Shown here piece after piece: positions 42,533 to 51,853 of a DNA stretch of 64,000 nucleotides. The position numbers were made by a program, and so were the translations under genes. The first letter of the stretch is position 1; each line of letters opens with the position of its first letter. The notes under the pieces were generated by a model. That model searched no databases and had not been told where the DNA came from. It saw only the letters and a program-made list of their open reading frames with translations. The stretch is from Nannocystis bainbridge (GTDB lineage Bacteria > Myxococcota_A > Polyangia > Nannocystales > Nannocystaceae): assembly GCF_028368995.1 (NCBI RefSeq), contig NZ_JAQNDL010000005.1, positions 382,501 to 446,500 on the forward strand, in the 5' to 3' direction.

Positions 42533-44020
42533 TCAGGCGAGCAGCGCGGACATGTCGAAGCGCTCGGGGAACTCGATGTCCATCGCCTGGGCGATCGCCG
42601 AGTAGATGTGGCCCTCGGAGCACTCGAGCTTCGGGTCGGCGTCGCCCGTGCTGCCGTCGAAGCCGTAGGTCTCACAGGTCGTGGGCTCGATGCCGCCGAA
42701 CACCCGGTTGCCCTTGAGCAGCGGCGAGACGATGAGCGTGCCGTTGTTGAGCGAGTGGCCGGTGCCCCACGACTCCGCGCCGGCCGGGCGCGTCTTGTCG
42801 CGGCCGAAATCGGTGGCGACGTAGATCATCGACCGGTCCCACATCTTGCCGAGCGCCGGATCGCCGAGGTAATCGAGCTGCTGCAGCAGGTCGACCAGCG
42901 CGTCGATGGTCCGGAGCACGTGGCCCCACATCAGGTACTGCGCGATCCGGTGATCCGAGTGCGAGAAGTCGAACGCGATCGGCGTGGTGATCAGCTTCTC
43001 GTTGCCGAACGTCGGCTCCTGGCGCAGGCCGATGGTGCTGACGCAGGACAGGCCGTAGTACGCCAGCAGCACGGACAGCGCCGCCTGCGACTCCCACGGG
43101 TCGACCAGCATGTTGGAGAACTTGCTGGCCAGCGTCGGCAGCAGCGGGCTCGACATGACGCCGTACTTGGGGTCGAGCAGCTCGGGCGGCAGCAGGGTCA
43201 GCCGGTCCATCAGGTTGGCGGACTCGAGGCGCGGCTGGACCTCGCGGCGGTTGGCGAGGAAGCGCTGGCGCCTGGGGCTGTCGGCGAACGTGCGGCCGAA
43301 CGTCGAGGCGTCGTCGAGCTGCTCGCGGACGCCGCGAGCGCGCTCCACCAGCCCGCGGCCGGGGGCCCCGACCACCCCCTTCACGCCGTCCATCGCCGCC
43401 GCGAAGCCGAGCGGCGAGGCGATGATCTCGGCCCGCGCGAACGCGGGCATCGAGGGGTCGACGCCGGGCTGGATGTACCCGTCGTTGGCCATGTTGCAGT
43501 TGGGGATGATCAGGTCCTCGCCGTGGCGGACCGCCATCGCCTCCATGATCGTGCGGCCGCGGTTGATCCCGGCGCCGGTCACCGATCGGTGCTGCCCGAC
43601 GCTGTGATTGACGCTGGAGCACTCCTGCGTCAGCACCGTCGTCCACGGGTGGTGCTTCTTGAGGAAGCCGTCGAGCGAGTAGGTCGTCTCGTAGAGCCCC
43701 GCGAGCAGGCCGACCGACTCGAAGTAGCCGGGGCAGCGCAGGTTGCTCCCGGTCGGGGTGATCACCTTGTCGTCCTCGTAGGCGTTCAAGGTGTCGGCGC
43801 GCGCGTCGTCGCCGACCTCGCTGCGGGTCACCGGCAGGAAGCTGTCGACGATGCTCGCCCCGCCCGTCGCGCACAGCACGAACAGCAGCTTGCGATCCTT
43901 GTCGGCGTTGCTGCCCGCGCGCTCTCCGGCGGCTCGCCCGAGGGCCGAGCCGAGCGCGGTCGTGCCCATCGCCCCGGCCATCGCCAGGAGCATGTTTCGT
44001 CGCCCGATTTTGCTGGTCAT
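42533..44020 (-). CDS. Tat-exported DUF1501-family protein
   Basis: The ATG at 44020 gives 495 residues. The Tat signal is IGRRNMLLAMAGAMGTTALG. The body begins LLFVLCATGGASIVDSFLPV, the DUF1501 (sulfatase-like fold) opening, and contains HRSVTGAGINRG and a late YVATDFGRDKTRPAGAESWG followed by GHSLNNGTLIV, which carry the likely metal ligands of the alkaline-phosphatase-like fold. Proteins of this family are routinely encoded beside DUF1588/DUF1592-type proteins, as here; their substrate is unknown. It is the last gene of a three-gene leftward operon. Confidence 0.85.
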   Translation of the reverse strand: MTSKIGRRNMLLAMAGAMGTTALGSALGRAAGERAGSNADKDRKLLFVLCATGGASIVDSFLPVTRSEVGDDARADTLNAYEDDKVITPTGSNLRCPGYFESVGLLAGLYETTYSLDGFLKKHHPWTTVLTQECSSVNHSVGQHRSVTGAGINRGRTIMEAMAVRHGEDLIIPNCNMANDGYIQPGVDPSMPAFARAEIIASPLGFAAAMDGVKGVVGAPGRGLVERARGVREQLDDASTFGRTFADSPRRQRFLANRREVQPRLESANLMDRLTLLPPELLDPKYGVMSSPLLPTLASKFSNMLVDPWESQAALSVLLAYYGLSCVSTIGLRQEPTFGNEKLITTPIAFDFSHSDHRIAQYLMWGHVLRTIDALVDLLQQLDYLGDPALGKMWDRSMIYVATDFGRDKTRPAGAESWGTGHSLNNGTLIVSPLLKGNRVFGGIEPTTCETYGFDGSTGDADPKLECSEGHIYSAIAQAMDIEFPERFDMSALLA

Positions 44021-44039
44021 CGTCGCAGGCTCCCGTGGC

Positions 44040-44669
44040 TCAGAAGAACAAGAACTCGGTCGAGGTGCCGATCGCAAAGCAGGCGAGCAGCGCGAAGTCA
44101 TGGGCCGACACCGGCTTGCCGTCGTCGTCGACGGTGAGCTCGCCGAGCGTCGTCAGCTCGTGCGGCTCCGGGTCGCGCGACAACAGGCGGCGATACAGCG
44201 CCGTGACCGTCGCGGTGAACTCCTTGTCGTCGGGGGACGGCGCCGCCGCGGCGGCGAGGTCGAGGTCGACGAACACGGCCGGCGAGCCGCCGCGATCGAG
44301 CTCGGCCCGGTTGGCGCAGGCGCTCATGACCACGCGCTCGAGCACGATCGGCGTCGACACCAGAGTGTCGGGCAACGGCTCGTAGAGCCCGATGCGCAGC
44401 GGGTCGGCGCCGCCGAGCGAGATGTGGTGGATCTCGCGGGTGCACGAGCCGCGGCCCAGCTCGTTGCACACCCGGTCCTCGGGCAGCTCGAGCGCGCGCA
44501 TGAGGTCCTGCTGGAGCGCCGCGTTGCGCTTCCATTGCAGCTCGCCGCGCTGGGCGCGTTGCATCTCTTCGGCGCCGGTGTCCTCGGAGCCGCCGCCGCC
44601 GCCGTCGCGGCAACCCGCCACGAGCAGCAGCGCCGGCACGAGCGAATGAACGAGTTTATGCATGATCAT
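44040..44669 (-). CDS. hypothetical lipoprotein of the DUF1501 operon
   Basis: The protein has 209 residues. A lipoprotein signal ends LLVAGC, followed by a Gly-rich spacer. The helical C-terminal part (ATVTALYRRLLSRDPEPHEL, then DFALLACFAIGTSTEFLFF) resembles the short helical motif common in DUF1592-type proteins (LYRRLLGREPD). It sits between the haem-motif protein and the DUF1501 protein, with gaps of 13 and 19 bases, so a joint complex is likely. Confidence 0.75.
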   Translation of the reverse strand: MIMHKLVHSLVPALLLVAGCRDGGGGGSEDTGAEEMQRAQRGELQWKRNAALQQDLMRALELPEDRVCNELGRGSCTREIHHISLGGADPLRIGLYEPLPDTLVSTPIVLERVVMSACANRAELDRGGSPAVFVDLDLAAAAAPSPDDKEFTATVTALYRRLLSRDPEPHELTTLGELTVDDDGKPVSAHDFALLACFAIGTSTEFLFF

Positions 44670-44682
44670 CGTCGTGCTCCTC

Positions 44683-46122
44683 TCACGGCATGCCGAAGGC
44701 GTCGGTGTCGACGAGGCGGTGAAGCAGGCGGTTGGCCGAGTAGCCGTCGGCCGGCATCGCGGTCCAGACCGCGTCGAACTCGTCGAGCTCGTCCGGGCGC
44801 GGCTCGTGCCCCACCGCGTAGATGAAGAACATGTGGGCCAGGTTGCGCTGGAACTCGCGCGACTGCGACATCACGGCCGCGAGGTCGACGAGGCTCTCGA
44901 CCGGCCGGTCGAGCACGACGAACCCCGGGTCCGCCTCGTCCCATCCGGGGATCCGCTCGGTCGGGCGCGTGGCCCGGTACTGCCCGGTGCGGTTGAGGTT
45001 CTTGAGGTCGATGCCCTCGTAGTACGAGAACGCGTACGACAGCGGGTCGAGCGTCGAGTGGCACTGCGCGCACGCCTGGGCGGCGACGCCCTTGTCGTCG
45101 ATGTCGAGGGGCTCGCCCTCGACCGGCCGGATGCCCTCGTTCTGCGACAAGTCGAGCCCGAGGTACTCGCGGTAGGCGTGCCCGGCCGCGACGCGCGGGA
45201 CGGCGGCGAACATGATGTTGATGAACAGGTTCCACTGGGTCGTCAGCATGCCCGCGCGGTGCTCCGGCGCGAGCAGCTGGCCCCCGCCGAACGCGCCCGA
45301 CGGGTTGGCGATCGTCCCGTCGACCTTGCGGAACGCGCCGGCGTCGTCGAGGCCGACGTGGTACTGCGCGGTCAGCAGCTCACGCGCGTCGCGGTCGCCG
45401 GACAGCACGTACTGCCACAGCCGGTAGTCCCACTCGTAGTCGGACAGCGTGATCTTGTAGCCGTTGATCGAGATGTCGGTGTCGACGCCGAAGGCCTGGA
45501 CCGGGCGGATCTTCGGGTGCGCCAGCGAGGCCAGCGCCTCGTCGATCCAGAACCTGGTCTCGAGGCACTCGGCGAGCGCGTCGTGGATCGCCTCGATCTG
45601 GGCCTCGCCGCCGAGCTCGGCGAACTCCGTGACCTCGTCGTACGACGGCGAGGCGCCGCAGAACAGCAGGCGGACCCGCTTGAAGGCGTAGCGCGGATCG
45701 TACTCGCCGATCGCGTAGCTCGGGTTGTCCAGCCCTTCGGGGGTCGGCCGCGGCATCCACTGCGACAGCGGATCGCCCGGGTCGGTCCCGAGCTCGATCT
45801 CCTCGCGGTTGCTCAGGCCGTCGCCGTCGCTGTCGTCGTCCTCGATGGCCGCGAGCGCCGACGCGAGGTTGTCGTCGAACGCCGCGCCCTTCAGCGCGCC
45901 GAGCACCGCCCCGCCGTACGCGTTCCAGTTGACCGGCTGGGTCGACAGGTGACACTTGCTGCACGTGATGCTGCGGCCCATGCACTCCGGCGCGTCGGCG
46001 TAGACGTCGCAGAAGGCGCGCGGGCCGGTCGGCCTGGCCTGGCTCTCGGGCGCGAACGAGGCGACCGCGAGGCCGCAACCGACGAGCGCCAGGTACCGCA
46101 GGACGCCGTATCGAGGGATCAT
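44683..46122 (-). CDS. exported DUF1588/DUF1585-type protein with two haem c motifs
   Basis: The ATG at 46122 gives 479 residues. A signal peptide (VLRYLALVGCGLAVASFAPE) is followed by haem motif CSKCH near residue 54, a calcium-binding type 3 thrombospondin-like run (DDDSDGDGLSNREEIELGTD), a helical middle, and a second haem motif in VAAQACAQCHSTLDPLSYAF, which is the DUF1588 signature. The C-terminal VMSQSREFQRNLAHMFFIYA matches DUF1585. Related proteins usually have a larger DUF1592 middle. It probably works in the periplasm with the DUF1501 protein as an electron-transfer/hydrolase pair. It is the first gene of the operon. Confidence 0.82.
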   Translation of the reverse strand: MIPRYGVLRYLALVGCGLAVASFAPESQARPTGPRAFCDVYADAPECMGRSITCSKCHLSTQPVNWNAYGGAVLGALKGAAFDDNLASALAAIEDDDSDGDGLSNREEIELGTDPGDPLSQWMPRPTPEGLDNPSYAIGEYDPRYAFKRVRLLFCGASPSYDEVTEFAELGGEAQIEAIHDALAECLETRFWIDEALASLAHPKIRPVQAFGVDTDISINGYKITLSDYEWDYRLWQYVLSGDRDARELLTAQYHVGLDDAGAFRKVDGTIANPSGAFGGGQLLAPEHRAGMLTTQWNLFINIMFAAVPRVAAGHAYREYLGLDLSQNEGIRPVEGEPLDIDDKGVAAQACAQCHSTLDPLSYAFSYYEGIDLKNLNRTGQYRATRPTERIPGWDEADPGFVVLDRPVESLVDLAAVMSQSREFQRNLAHMFFIYAVGHEPRPDELDEFDAVWTAMPADGYSANRLLHRLVDTDAFGMP

Positions 46123-46291
46123 CGGTCCCCCTCCCCGAGCCGCGACGGCTCGGCGGGCGAACTCGGTCCAGGGCGGGGAGGCCGGGCCGTCTGCAGACGA
46201 ACGGGCGCGACGGCGAGCGACATGGCGGTCATTGGCGGCTCCTGTATCCTCGAAGGTAGAATGTTCCGCTGCAGCATACGAGCCCCACCGG

Positions 46292-46308
46292 CGCACCTGA
46301 CTGGTGCG
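46292..46308. promoter_or_regulatory. small dyad upstream of the LysR gene
   Basis: CGCACC-TGACT-GGTGCG is a perfect 6-bp inverted repeat 23 bases before the LysR-type start, in the 209-base divergent region. It may be a regulator site, but it lacks the classic T-N11-A pattern. Confidence 0.3.
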
Positions 46309-46331
46309 TCCACGCAACAAGGACCTCGGCC

Positions 46332-47237
46332 ATGGAATCACTGCTCGCCAACCTCCCCACCCTGATGGCGCTCGTACGGCACGGCTCCGTGACCGCGGCC
46401 GCGGCAGAGCTCGGTGTCCCCCGCAGCACGGTGAGCCGCCGACTCGCCCGTCTCGAGCAGGAACTGGGGGTCGTGCTGGCGGAAAGGACCACCCGGACGC
46501 TCAAGCTGACCGACGCCGCGCGCGAGCTGGGCGGGGAATCGGCCGCGCTGCTGACGAAGCTCCGGACCACCGCCGAGGCCATCGTCGCCGAGGCCGGCAA
46601 GGTGAAGGGGCGGCTGCGCATCGCCCTCGCGCCGGGGTTGGGCGGGCCGTTCATCACGCCGCTCATCGCCAGCTTTCAGCGGCGGCACCCGGACGTCGTG
46701 GTCGAGCTGCTCGTCACCGAGCGGCAGCCGCACCTGCTCGACGACCAGATCGACGCGCTGGCCGTGACGACGCTCGACCCCGCGTTGCCGTGGAGCCGCC
46801 GGTCCCTCGGCAAGACCCCGGCGATCGCGGTCGCCAGCCCTCGCTATCTCCGCGATCGCCCGGCGCCGACCGACGCCGCGGCCCTCGAGGATCACGTCGT
46901 GCTCTGGTACGGCCTCAACCGCGGCGGCACGTTCACCTGGCCGCGGCTGCGGGGCGCGCCGCTCCCGGTGCGCCCGGCGTTCGTGACCAACGACCTGCCC
47001 ACGCTGCGAGAGATGGCGCTCGAGGGCGTGGGCGTCGCGGTGCTGCCCATGCACCTCATCGTCGACGAGCTGGCCCGGGGAGCGCTCGTCCACGTGCTGC
47101 CGAAGCAGATCGGCGCCACCATCGAGTTCTTCGCGCTGTTCGTCCCCGAGCGCGGCAAGAGCCCGGTTCTGCGCGCCCTCTTCGACGAGGTCTCGCGCTT
47201 CTCGGCCAAGCTCGCGGCCAGCCGCAGCAAGGCGTGA
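46332..47237 (+). CDS. LysR-family transcriptional regulator
   Basis: The protein has 301 residues. The winged helix is LMALVRHGSVTAAAAELGVP followed by RSTVSRRLARLEQELGVVLA and ERTTRTLKLT. A periplasmic-binding-protein-like effector domain follows (GRLRIALAPGLGGPFITPLI, ending before FALFVPERGKSP). It is divergent from the DUF1588 operon and is a natural candidate to control it. LysR proteins usually regulate their divergent neighbour in response to a small metabolite. Confidence 0.92.
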   Translation: MESLLANLPTLMALVRHGSVTAAAAELGVPRSTVSRRLARLEQELGVVLAERTTRTLKLTDAARELGGESAALLTKLRTTAEAIVAEAGKVKGRLRIALAPGLGGPFITPLIASFQRRHPDVVVELLVTERQPHLLDDQIDALAVTTLDPALPWSRRSLGKTPAIAVASPRYLRDRPAPTDAAALEDHVVLWYGLNRGGTFTWPRLRGAPLPVRPAFVTNDLPTLREMALEGVGVAVLPMHLIVDELARGALVHVLPKQIGATIEFFALFVPERGKSPVLRALFDEVSRFSAKLAASRSKA

Positions 47238-47285
47238 CGCGGGAGCTGATCACGAAGGCGCGGCGCTCGCCGGCCGCGTCGATGA

Positions 47286-47903
47286 CTACATGTCTCTTGG
47301 GACATGTACGAACGTCGACCCCGGTAGTCGGCCCTGCACGCCTTCCGGCAGTCGCGGAAGGATTTCCACCACATCCGCCATCACCCGGCCGCTCTTCTCC
47401 AGCAACTGGTTGCACCTGCCGAAGAGCGGCTGCCGGAACTCCACCGCCAGGGCCTCGCTCATCAGCGCGTCTGACCAGGTCTGAAAGAAGATTGCAGGCC
47501 GGCTGGTGGAGGCTACCTGCATGTCCGCCAGCAGCCGCCCCAGCGGTACGTGCCCCTGCACCAGCAGCTCCCGCCCCCGACTCTCGAAGCAGTTCAGGTG
47601 GATGCGGATGGCCGCCAGCTCCGCGGGGCGCAGGTCCACCGCGCCCACCAGCAGCACCTGGCGCCGCAGCTCGTCCTTGCCCAGGCTGGTGTGGAGCACC
47701 TTCAGCGTCAGCCGCTGGTCGAAGAAGTCTTCCAGCGTCGGCGTCATCGTGCCCTCATGCACCAGCAGCTGTCGGTACGGTTGCGGCATGTCCTCCGGCT
47801 CGATGAAGGACAGGCGCGGCAAAGGCAGCCCCCGAGCGGCGTAGAGCACCTCCAGCGGCTCGAACGCGCTGGGATGTGAATCGGTGAACTTTCTGCCAGA
47901 CAT
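47286..47903 (-). CDS. chorismate lyase-like protein
   Basis: The ATG at 47903, with GAGGGAG upstream, gives 205 residues. The pattern MPQPYRQLLVHEGTMTPTLE, then RRQVLLVGAVDLRPAELAAI, IHLNCF and LVQGHVPLGRLLADM matches chorismate pyruvate-lyase (UbiC-like) proteins: initial LL-H-GSMT motif, R-VLL strand and PLG-L loop. Such enzymes release pyruvate from chorismate to give a hydroxybenzoate. Placed in one operon with a DAHP synthase and an acid-activating enzyme, it probably supplies the aromatic starter. It is the last gene of the leftward cluster, and a TGTCT-N4-GGACA palindrome overlaps its final codons. Confidence 0.7.
   Translation of the reverse strand: MSGRKFTDSHPSAFEPLEVLYAARGLPLPRLSFIEPEDMPQPYRQLLVHEGTMTPTLEDFFDQRLTLKVLHTSLGKDELRRQVLLVGAVDLRPAELAAIRIHLNCFESRGRELLVQGHVPLGRLLADMQVASTSRPAIFFQTWSDALMSEALAVEFRQPLFGRCNQLLEKSGRVMADVVEILPRLPEGVQGRLPGSTFVHVPRDM
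47291..47304. repeat. dispersed palindrome TGTCTCTTGGGACA (copy 7)
   Basis: It overlaps the last codons of the chorismate lyase-like gene. The flanks extend the symmetry to ACATGTC and GACATGT (47288-47307). It could act as a terminator hairpin between the convergent cluster and the LysR gene. Confidence 0.7.
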
Positions 47904-47926
47904 GTGGATCTCCCTCGCGCTTGGGG

Positions 47927-48729
47927 TCACCGGCCGCATCGCTCAGTCTCCGTGGGCTCGAGCGCCGCTCGAGTCGCGCTTCGTTGCGCGAATCGCCACG
48001 AGACGAGTCGGCGCCCGATCTCGTGCAGAAGCTCGGAGCGAGCGCTGTCCAAGAAGAAGTGCCTCCCCGGAAACACCTGCAGGTCGAACGGTCCGGACGT
48101 GTACTGCCGCCATGCCTTGAGCCCCTCATCCGTCACCTCCGGATCCTCGATGCCGCTGAACACGGTGAGGGGCGCTGCCAGGCCGCCTCTCACCGGTCCA
48201 CGCGCCCGCGTATCGACGAGCGCGAAGTCGGCACGCAAAATGGGAATGAACAGCTCGATAATCGCGTTGTTCGCGAGCACCTCCTCCGGCACGCCGTTCC
48301 ATCGCCGGAGCTCCACCAGGAGCTCCTCTCGCGAGACGTGCTGGAGCGAGCGGCGCTCGATATGTGGCGCCTGCGCTCCAGAGACGAAGACATGGACCGG
48401 GGAACGCTCGGCGACGGTTGCGAGCCGCGACGCCAGCTCGATGGCGATGCTGGCGCCCATGCTGTGGCCGAAGATCGCAAATGGGCGGTCGATGGCGGCG
48501 GCGCACGCCCCCGCCATCACGTCCACGAGCGACGACATGCGCCGGCAAGGCTCCTCTGCCATGCGCTGCCCGTGGCCCGGCAGCTCGATTGCCACCACCT
48601 CGATGTTATCGGGGAGCGCGGCTCCCCATTCGCGGAAGGCACTCGCATCTCCCCCTGCGTAGGGCAGGCAGAGCAGCCGCAGGTCACAGTCGGGACTTGG
48701 ACGACGTTTGGAAACCAGGAGGAGCTCAT
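47927..48729 (-). CDS. type II thioesterase with an apparent frameshift
   Basis: The main frame (48598 down to 47927) has GHSMGASIAIELASR with the nucleophile serine, an aspartate in FSGIEDPEVTDEG and the histidine in FPGRHFFLD. These make it an editing thioesterase of the NRPS/PKS type. Its frame continues upstream as DCDLRLLCLPYAGGDASAFR but has no start codon. The expected N-terminus, MSSSWFPNVVQVP, starts at 48729 in another frame. One missing base near 48690-48700 would join the two. It begins 24 bases after the megaenzyme stop and ends 23 bases before the lyase gene. A sequencing error, true loss or frameshifting cannot be told apart here. Confidence 0.75.
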
Positions 48730-48753
48730 GGGACTCTCGCTCACGGGTGATGG

Positions 48754-51700
48754 CTATCGCTTCCGGTTCTTGACGTCCGCGAGCGCCCTGAGCGCCTGGT
48801 CCACCTCTGCGGTAGTGTTAGCGGCCGTGATCGAGAAGCGGAGGACCCCCTTGTTGTAGGGAACGAGCGGATAGACGGCGGGGGTAATCAGAACGTCGTG
48901 CTCCCACAGGATGCGGCACGCCTCGACCACGTCGGCGTTGGAGCCGACCTCGACCGCGACGAGGGGAAAGTAGTTGTTCTCATTGACTGCGAAGCCGAGA
49001 GCCCGCGCTCCGCTCACCAGCTTGCGCGTCAGCTCGAGCAGCTGCGCACGCCATCGACCGCCCTCATCCCGATTCAAACGAACGCCCGCGATGGCGCTCG
49101 CCAGGCTTGCCACGCAGGTCGGTCCCGAGTACCCAAAAGTAGTGGTCTCGTTGGAGAGCCGCGCCTTCGTCGCCCTGTCCGGAACGGTCATGAACGCGCC
49201 ATAGGACGAGAACGCCTTCGACAGTCCAGCGACGTAGGTGATGTTGTCCTCGGCGTAGCGCAGCCCGTGGAACCTGACGAGCCCGTTTCCCTTTTGCCCG
49301 TATGGCATCCCGGGATTCGGATTCTCACCGATGACACCGAAACCGTGCGCGTCGTCGATGTAGATATGCGCGTTGTAGGTCTTGGCCAGCCGCACATACG
49401 CCGGGAGATCGGAGAACGTGCCTGACATCGAGTACACGCCGTCGATGACGATCAGCTTCGTCCGGGAGTGCGGGAACCGGACCAGCTGTCGCTCCAACGC
49501 TTGGAGGTCGTTGTGCGTGTAGTCCACGAGCTCGGCGCCGTCGACGGTGGCCCGGCAGCAGGCCTCGTACATGGTGTTGTGCGCAGCCACGTCCTTGAAG
49601 ATGACCCCATCCCTGCCGACCAGCTTGGGGATGATGCCGAGGTGCAGGAGCGAGAGAGACGGGAAGACGAGCACCTCGGGCGAACCAACGAGCTGCGGCA
49701 GCTCGGACTCCAGCTCCTCGTAAATCCTCGGGGTCGCGACCTGCCGGCTCCAGCTCGGGTGCACGCCCCACTTAGCGACCGCCGGCGCGATCGCTTCCAT
49801 GACCTTCGGGTGCAGATCCAGTCCCAGGTAGTTGCAGGACGCGAAGTCAGACCTCCACCGCCCCCCGGCGAGCACCTGCCGGCCGCGCTGTTCCTCGACG
49901 AGCACCAGTCGCTGAGGGACCAGGGGCGTGATGTCCTCGACCAGGTCGGGTCCCGGCACTCCGTCCGCGAGATGGCGCGCCAACTCAGCGGGGGTCGGGT
50001 GGGCCCAGGCAACGACCGGCGAAACCTCCCTCGCCAGGAGCCGCCGCAGGTCCTGGGCAAGGCCGACGGCGAGCAGCGAAGTCATCCCGTAGTCGGAGAA
50101 GCGCCGCTGAGCGTCCACCGGCTGGCCGTCGAGCTCGAGGTTTCGCGCGAGCCAACCGGCGATCCAGCCCTCGTGCTCTTCGACCGACTGCGGCTGCTTT
50201 GCGAATACCTCCTCATCCGAGGTGGCCGGGACCTTCGCACTCTGCCGGCGGTCGAGGGCTCGCTGATTCTGGATTGCTGCGATGGATTGCAGCTTCTTGT
50301 CGCGAAGCACGCGCTTGAGAAGCTTTCCGCTGCCGCTCTTGGGCAGCGCGTCGACGAACTCGACGTCGCTCGGAACCTTGAAGTCGGCCATGTTCTTGCG
50401 ACAAAACGCGAGGATGTCGTTCACCGTGGCCCTGGAGTCGGGACGCAGCACGATCGCGGCGCATACCTTCTCCTCCGAGATCGAATCTGGGATGCCGTAG
50501 ACCGCGACCTCCGCGATGTCTCGATTCTGATACAGGATGTTCTCGACTTCGGAAGGGAAGACCTTCATCCCCGCGACGTTGACCATGTCCTTGATGCGGT
50601 CGACGATGTACAAGCAGCCGTCGTCATCCATGCGGCCGATATCGCCCGAGAGGAACCAGCCATCGTGCAGCTTCTCGGCGGTCTCTGCGGGACGATTCCA
50701 GTAGCCCAGCATGACGCTCGGTCCGCGGATCGCAATCTCACCCAGGTCGCCCGGCTTGCCCGCTTCGCCGTCTGAGCCGACCACGCGCACTTCGACCCGG
50801 GCGATCGTGCGTCCCACCGACCCGGGCTTGCTCCGGGGGTCATGGTTGAAGCACGCCATGCAGGTTTCGGTGAGACCATAGCCTTCGTTGATGGCGAAAC
50901 CGTACTTCTCGAGCCACTTGCTTCCGAGCTCGACCGGGAGCTTCGCGCCCGCGGAGACGGCGCGCCGAATCGAGATCAGTTGCTTGGGCGCGGACTGTTC
51001 GAAGAGCATCAAGTACAGCGTCGGCACGCCGAAGAAGAGCGTGATCGCGTGTTCTTCGATGGACCGAAGCACGGACTCGGGCTCGAACTGACGATGCAGC
51101 ACCAGCGTAGCTCCGGCCTCGAAGCATGGGTTGAGCACCGCGGTCTGAGGGAAGCTGAAGAACAGGGGCAGACAAAGGAGGACGCGGTCCTCGTGCTGCA
51201 CGGACAGCGTGCCGACCGCCGTTTGACTGCTGACGATGACATTGTGGTGCGAGAGGAGCGCGCCCTTGGGAAAGCCGGTCGTCCCGGATGTGTAGTGAAT
51301 GACGGCCGGGTGGTCGGCTGTCACTTCGGCGGCGATCGCCTCAGGCGACTCGGCGAGCGACAGGGCGGCGAACGTGTCTGTGCTGGCTGGAGCACCGTCG
51401 ACGAGAACAACGCGGTCCAGGTGGGGCAGGGCGGACCGCATGGCATCCGCGGCCGGAAGGACGCCTCGCAACGTGCCCGAGGTGATCAGAACCTTGCTGC
51501 CGCTATCCTTGAGGATAAACTGCGTCTCCTCCGACTTCAGCGCGGCGTTGATGGTCACCGCGATGGCGCCGAGCTTCAGTGTTCCGAGGAATGCAAACAC
51601 GAACTCGGGCTGGTTGGGGAGCCACAGTGCCACGCGGTCGCCGCGGTGGATGCCGAGCCTGGCCAGAGCGTTCGCTGCGCGATTGCTCAGCTCGTTGAGC

Positions 51701-51792
51701 TGCCGGTAGGAAAACTTCGCACCTTCGAAGATCAGAGCGTCGTGGTCTGAGTAGAGCTTTGCGGCGCGTTCCACATGTTGTACGAGATTCAT
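48754..51792 (-). CDS. adenylation-carrier-oxoamine synthase megaenzyme
   Basis: The protein has 1012 residues in three domains. Residues 1-515 are an acyl/aryl-acid adenylation domain: IHYTSGTTGFPKG at 165-177, GYGLTET at 304-310, SGDIGRMDDDG, and KSGSGKLLKR with the catalytic lysine near 490. Residues about 540-610 form an acyl-carrier domain with the phosphopantetheine serine in DYGMTSLLA (Ser572). Residues about 625-1012 are an alpha-oxoamine synthase: YIDDAHGFGVIGE and the PLP lysine in VAGLSKAFSSYGAF (Lys859). It should load a carboxylic acid on its own carrier and condense it with an amino acid, releasing CO2, to give an alpha-aminoketone. With the chorismate genes around it, a hydroxybenzoate is the likely acid. 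Confidence 0.93.
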   Translation of the reverse strand: MNLVQHVERAAKLYSDHDALIFEGAKFSYRQLNELSNRAANALARLGIHRGDRVALWLPNQPEFVFAFLGTLKLGAIAVTINAALKSEETQFILKDSGSKVLITSGTLRGVLPAADAMRSALPHLDRVVLVDGAPASTDTFAALSLAESPEAIAAEVTADHPAVIHYTSGTTGFPKGALLSHHNVIVSSQTAVGTLSVQHEDRVLLCLPLFFSFPQTAVLNPCFEAGATLVLHRQFEPESVLRSIEEHAITLFFGVPTLYLMLFEQSAPKQLISIRRAVSAGAKLPVELGSKWLEKYGFAINEGYGLTETCMACFNHDPRSKPGSVGRTIARVEVRVVGSDGEAGKPGDLGEIAIRGPSVMLGYWNRPAETAEKLHDGWFLSGDIGRMDDDGCLYIVDRIKDMVNVAGMKVFPSEVENILYQNRDIAEVAVYGIPDSISEEKVCAAIVLRPDSRATVNDILAFCRKNMADFKVPSDVEFVDALPKSGSGKLLKRVLRDKKLQSIAAIQNQRALDRRQSAKVPATSDEEVFAKQPQSVEEHEGWIAGWLARNLELDGQPVDAQRRFSDYGMTSLLAVGLAQDLRRLLAREVSPVVAWAHPTPAELARHLADGVPGPDLVEDITPLVPQRLVLVEEQRGRQVLAGGRWRSDFASCNYLGLDLHPKVMEAIAPAVAKWGVHPSWSRQVATPRIYEELESELPQLVGSPEVLVFPSLSLLHLGIIPKLVGRDGVIFKDVAAHNTMYEACCRATVDGAELVDYTHNDLQALERQLVRFPHSRTKLIVIDGVYSMSGTFSDLPAYVRLAKTYNAHIYIDDAHGFGVIGENPNPGMPYGQKGNGLVRFHGLRYAEDNITYVAGLSKAFSSYGAFMTVPDRATKARLSNETTTFGYSGPTCVASLASAIAGVRLNRDEGGRWRAQLLELTRKLVSGARALGFAVNENNYFPLVAVEVGSNADVVEACRILWEHDVLITPAVYPLVPYNKGVLRFSITAANTTAEVDQALRALADVKNRKR

Positions 51793-51853
51793 TTTCGATA
51801 TTCCTTTCGATTCGAGCGTTGTTCAGCGCGCGTGAGGCGCGGGCGCTGAAGGA

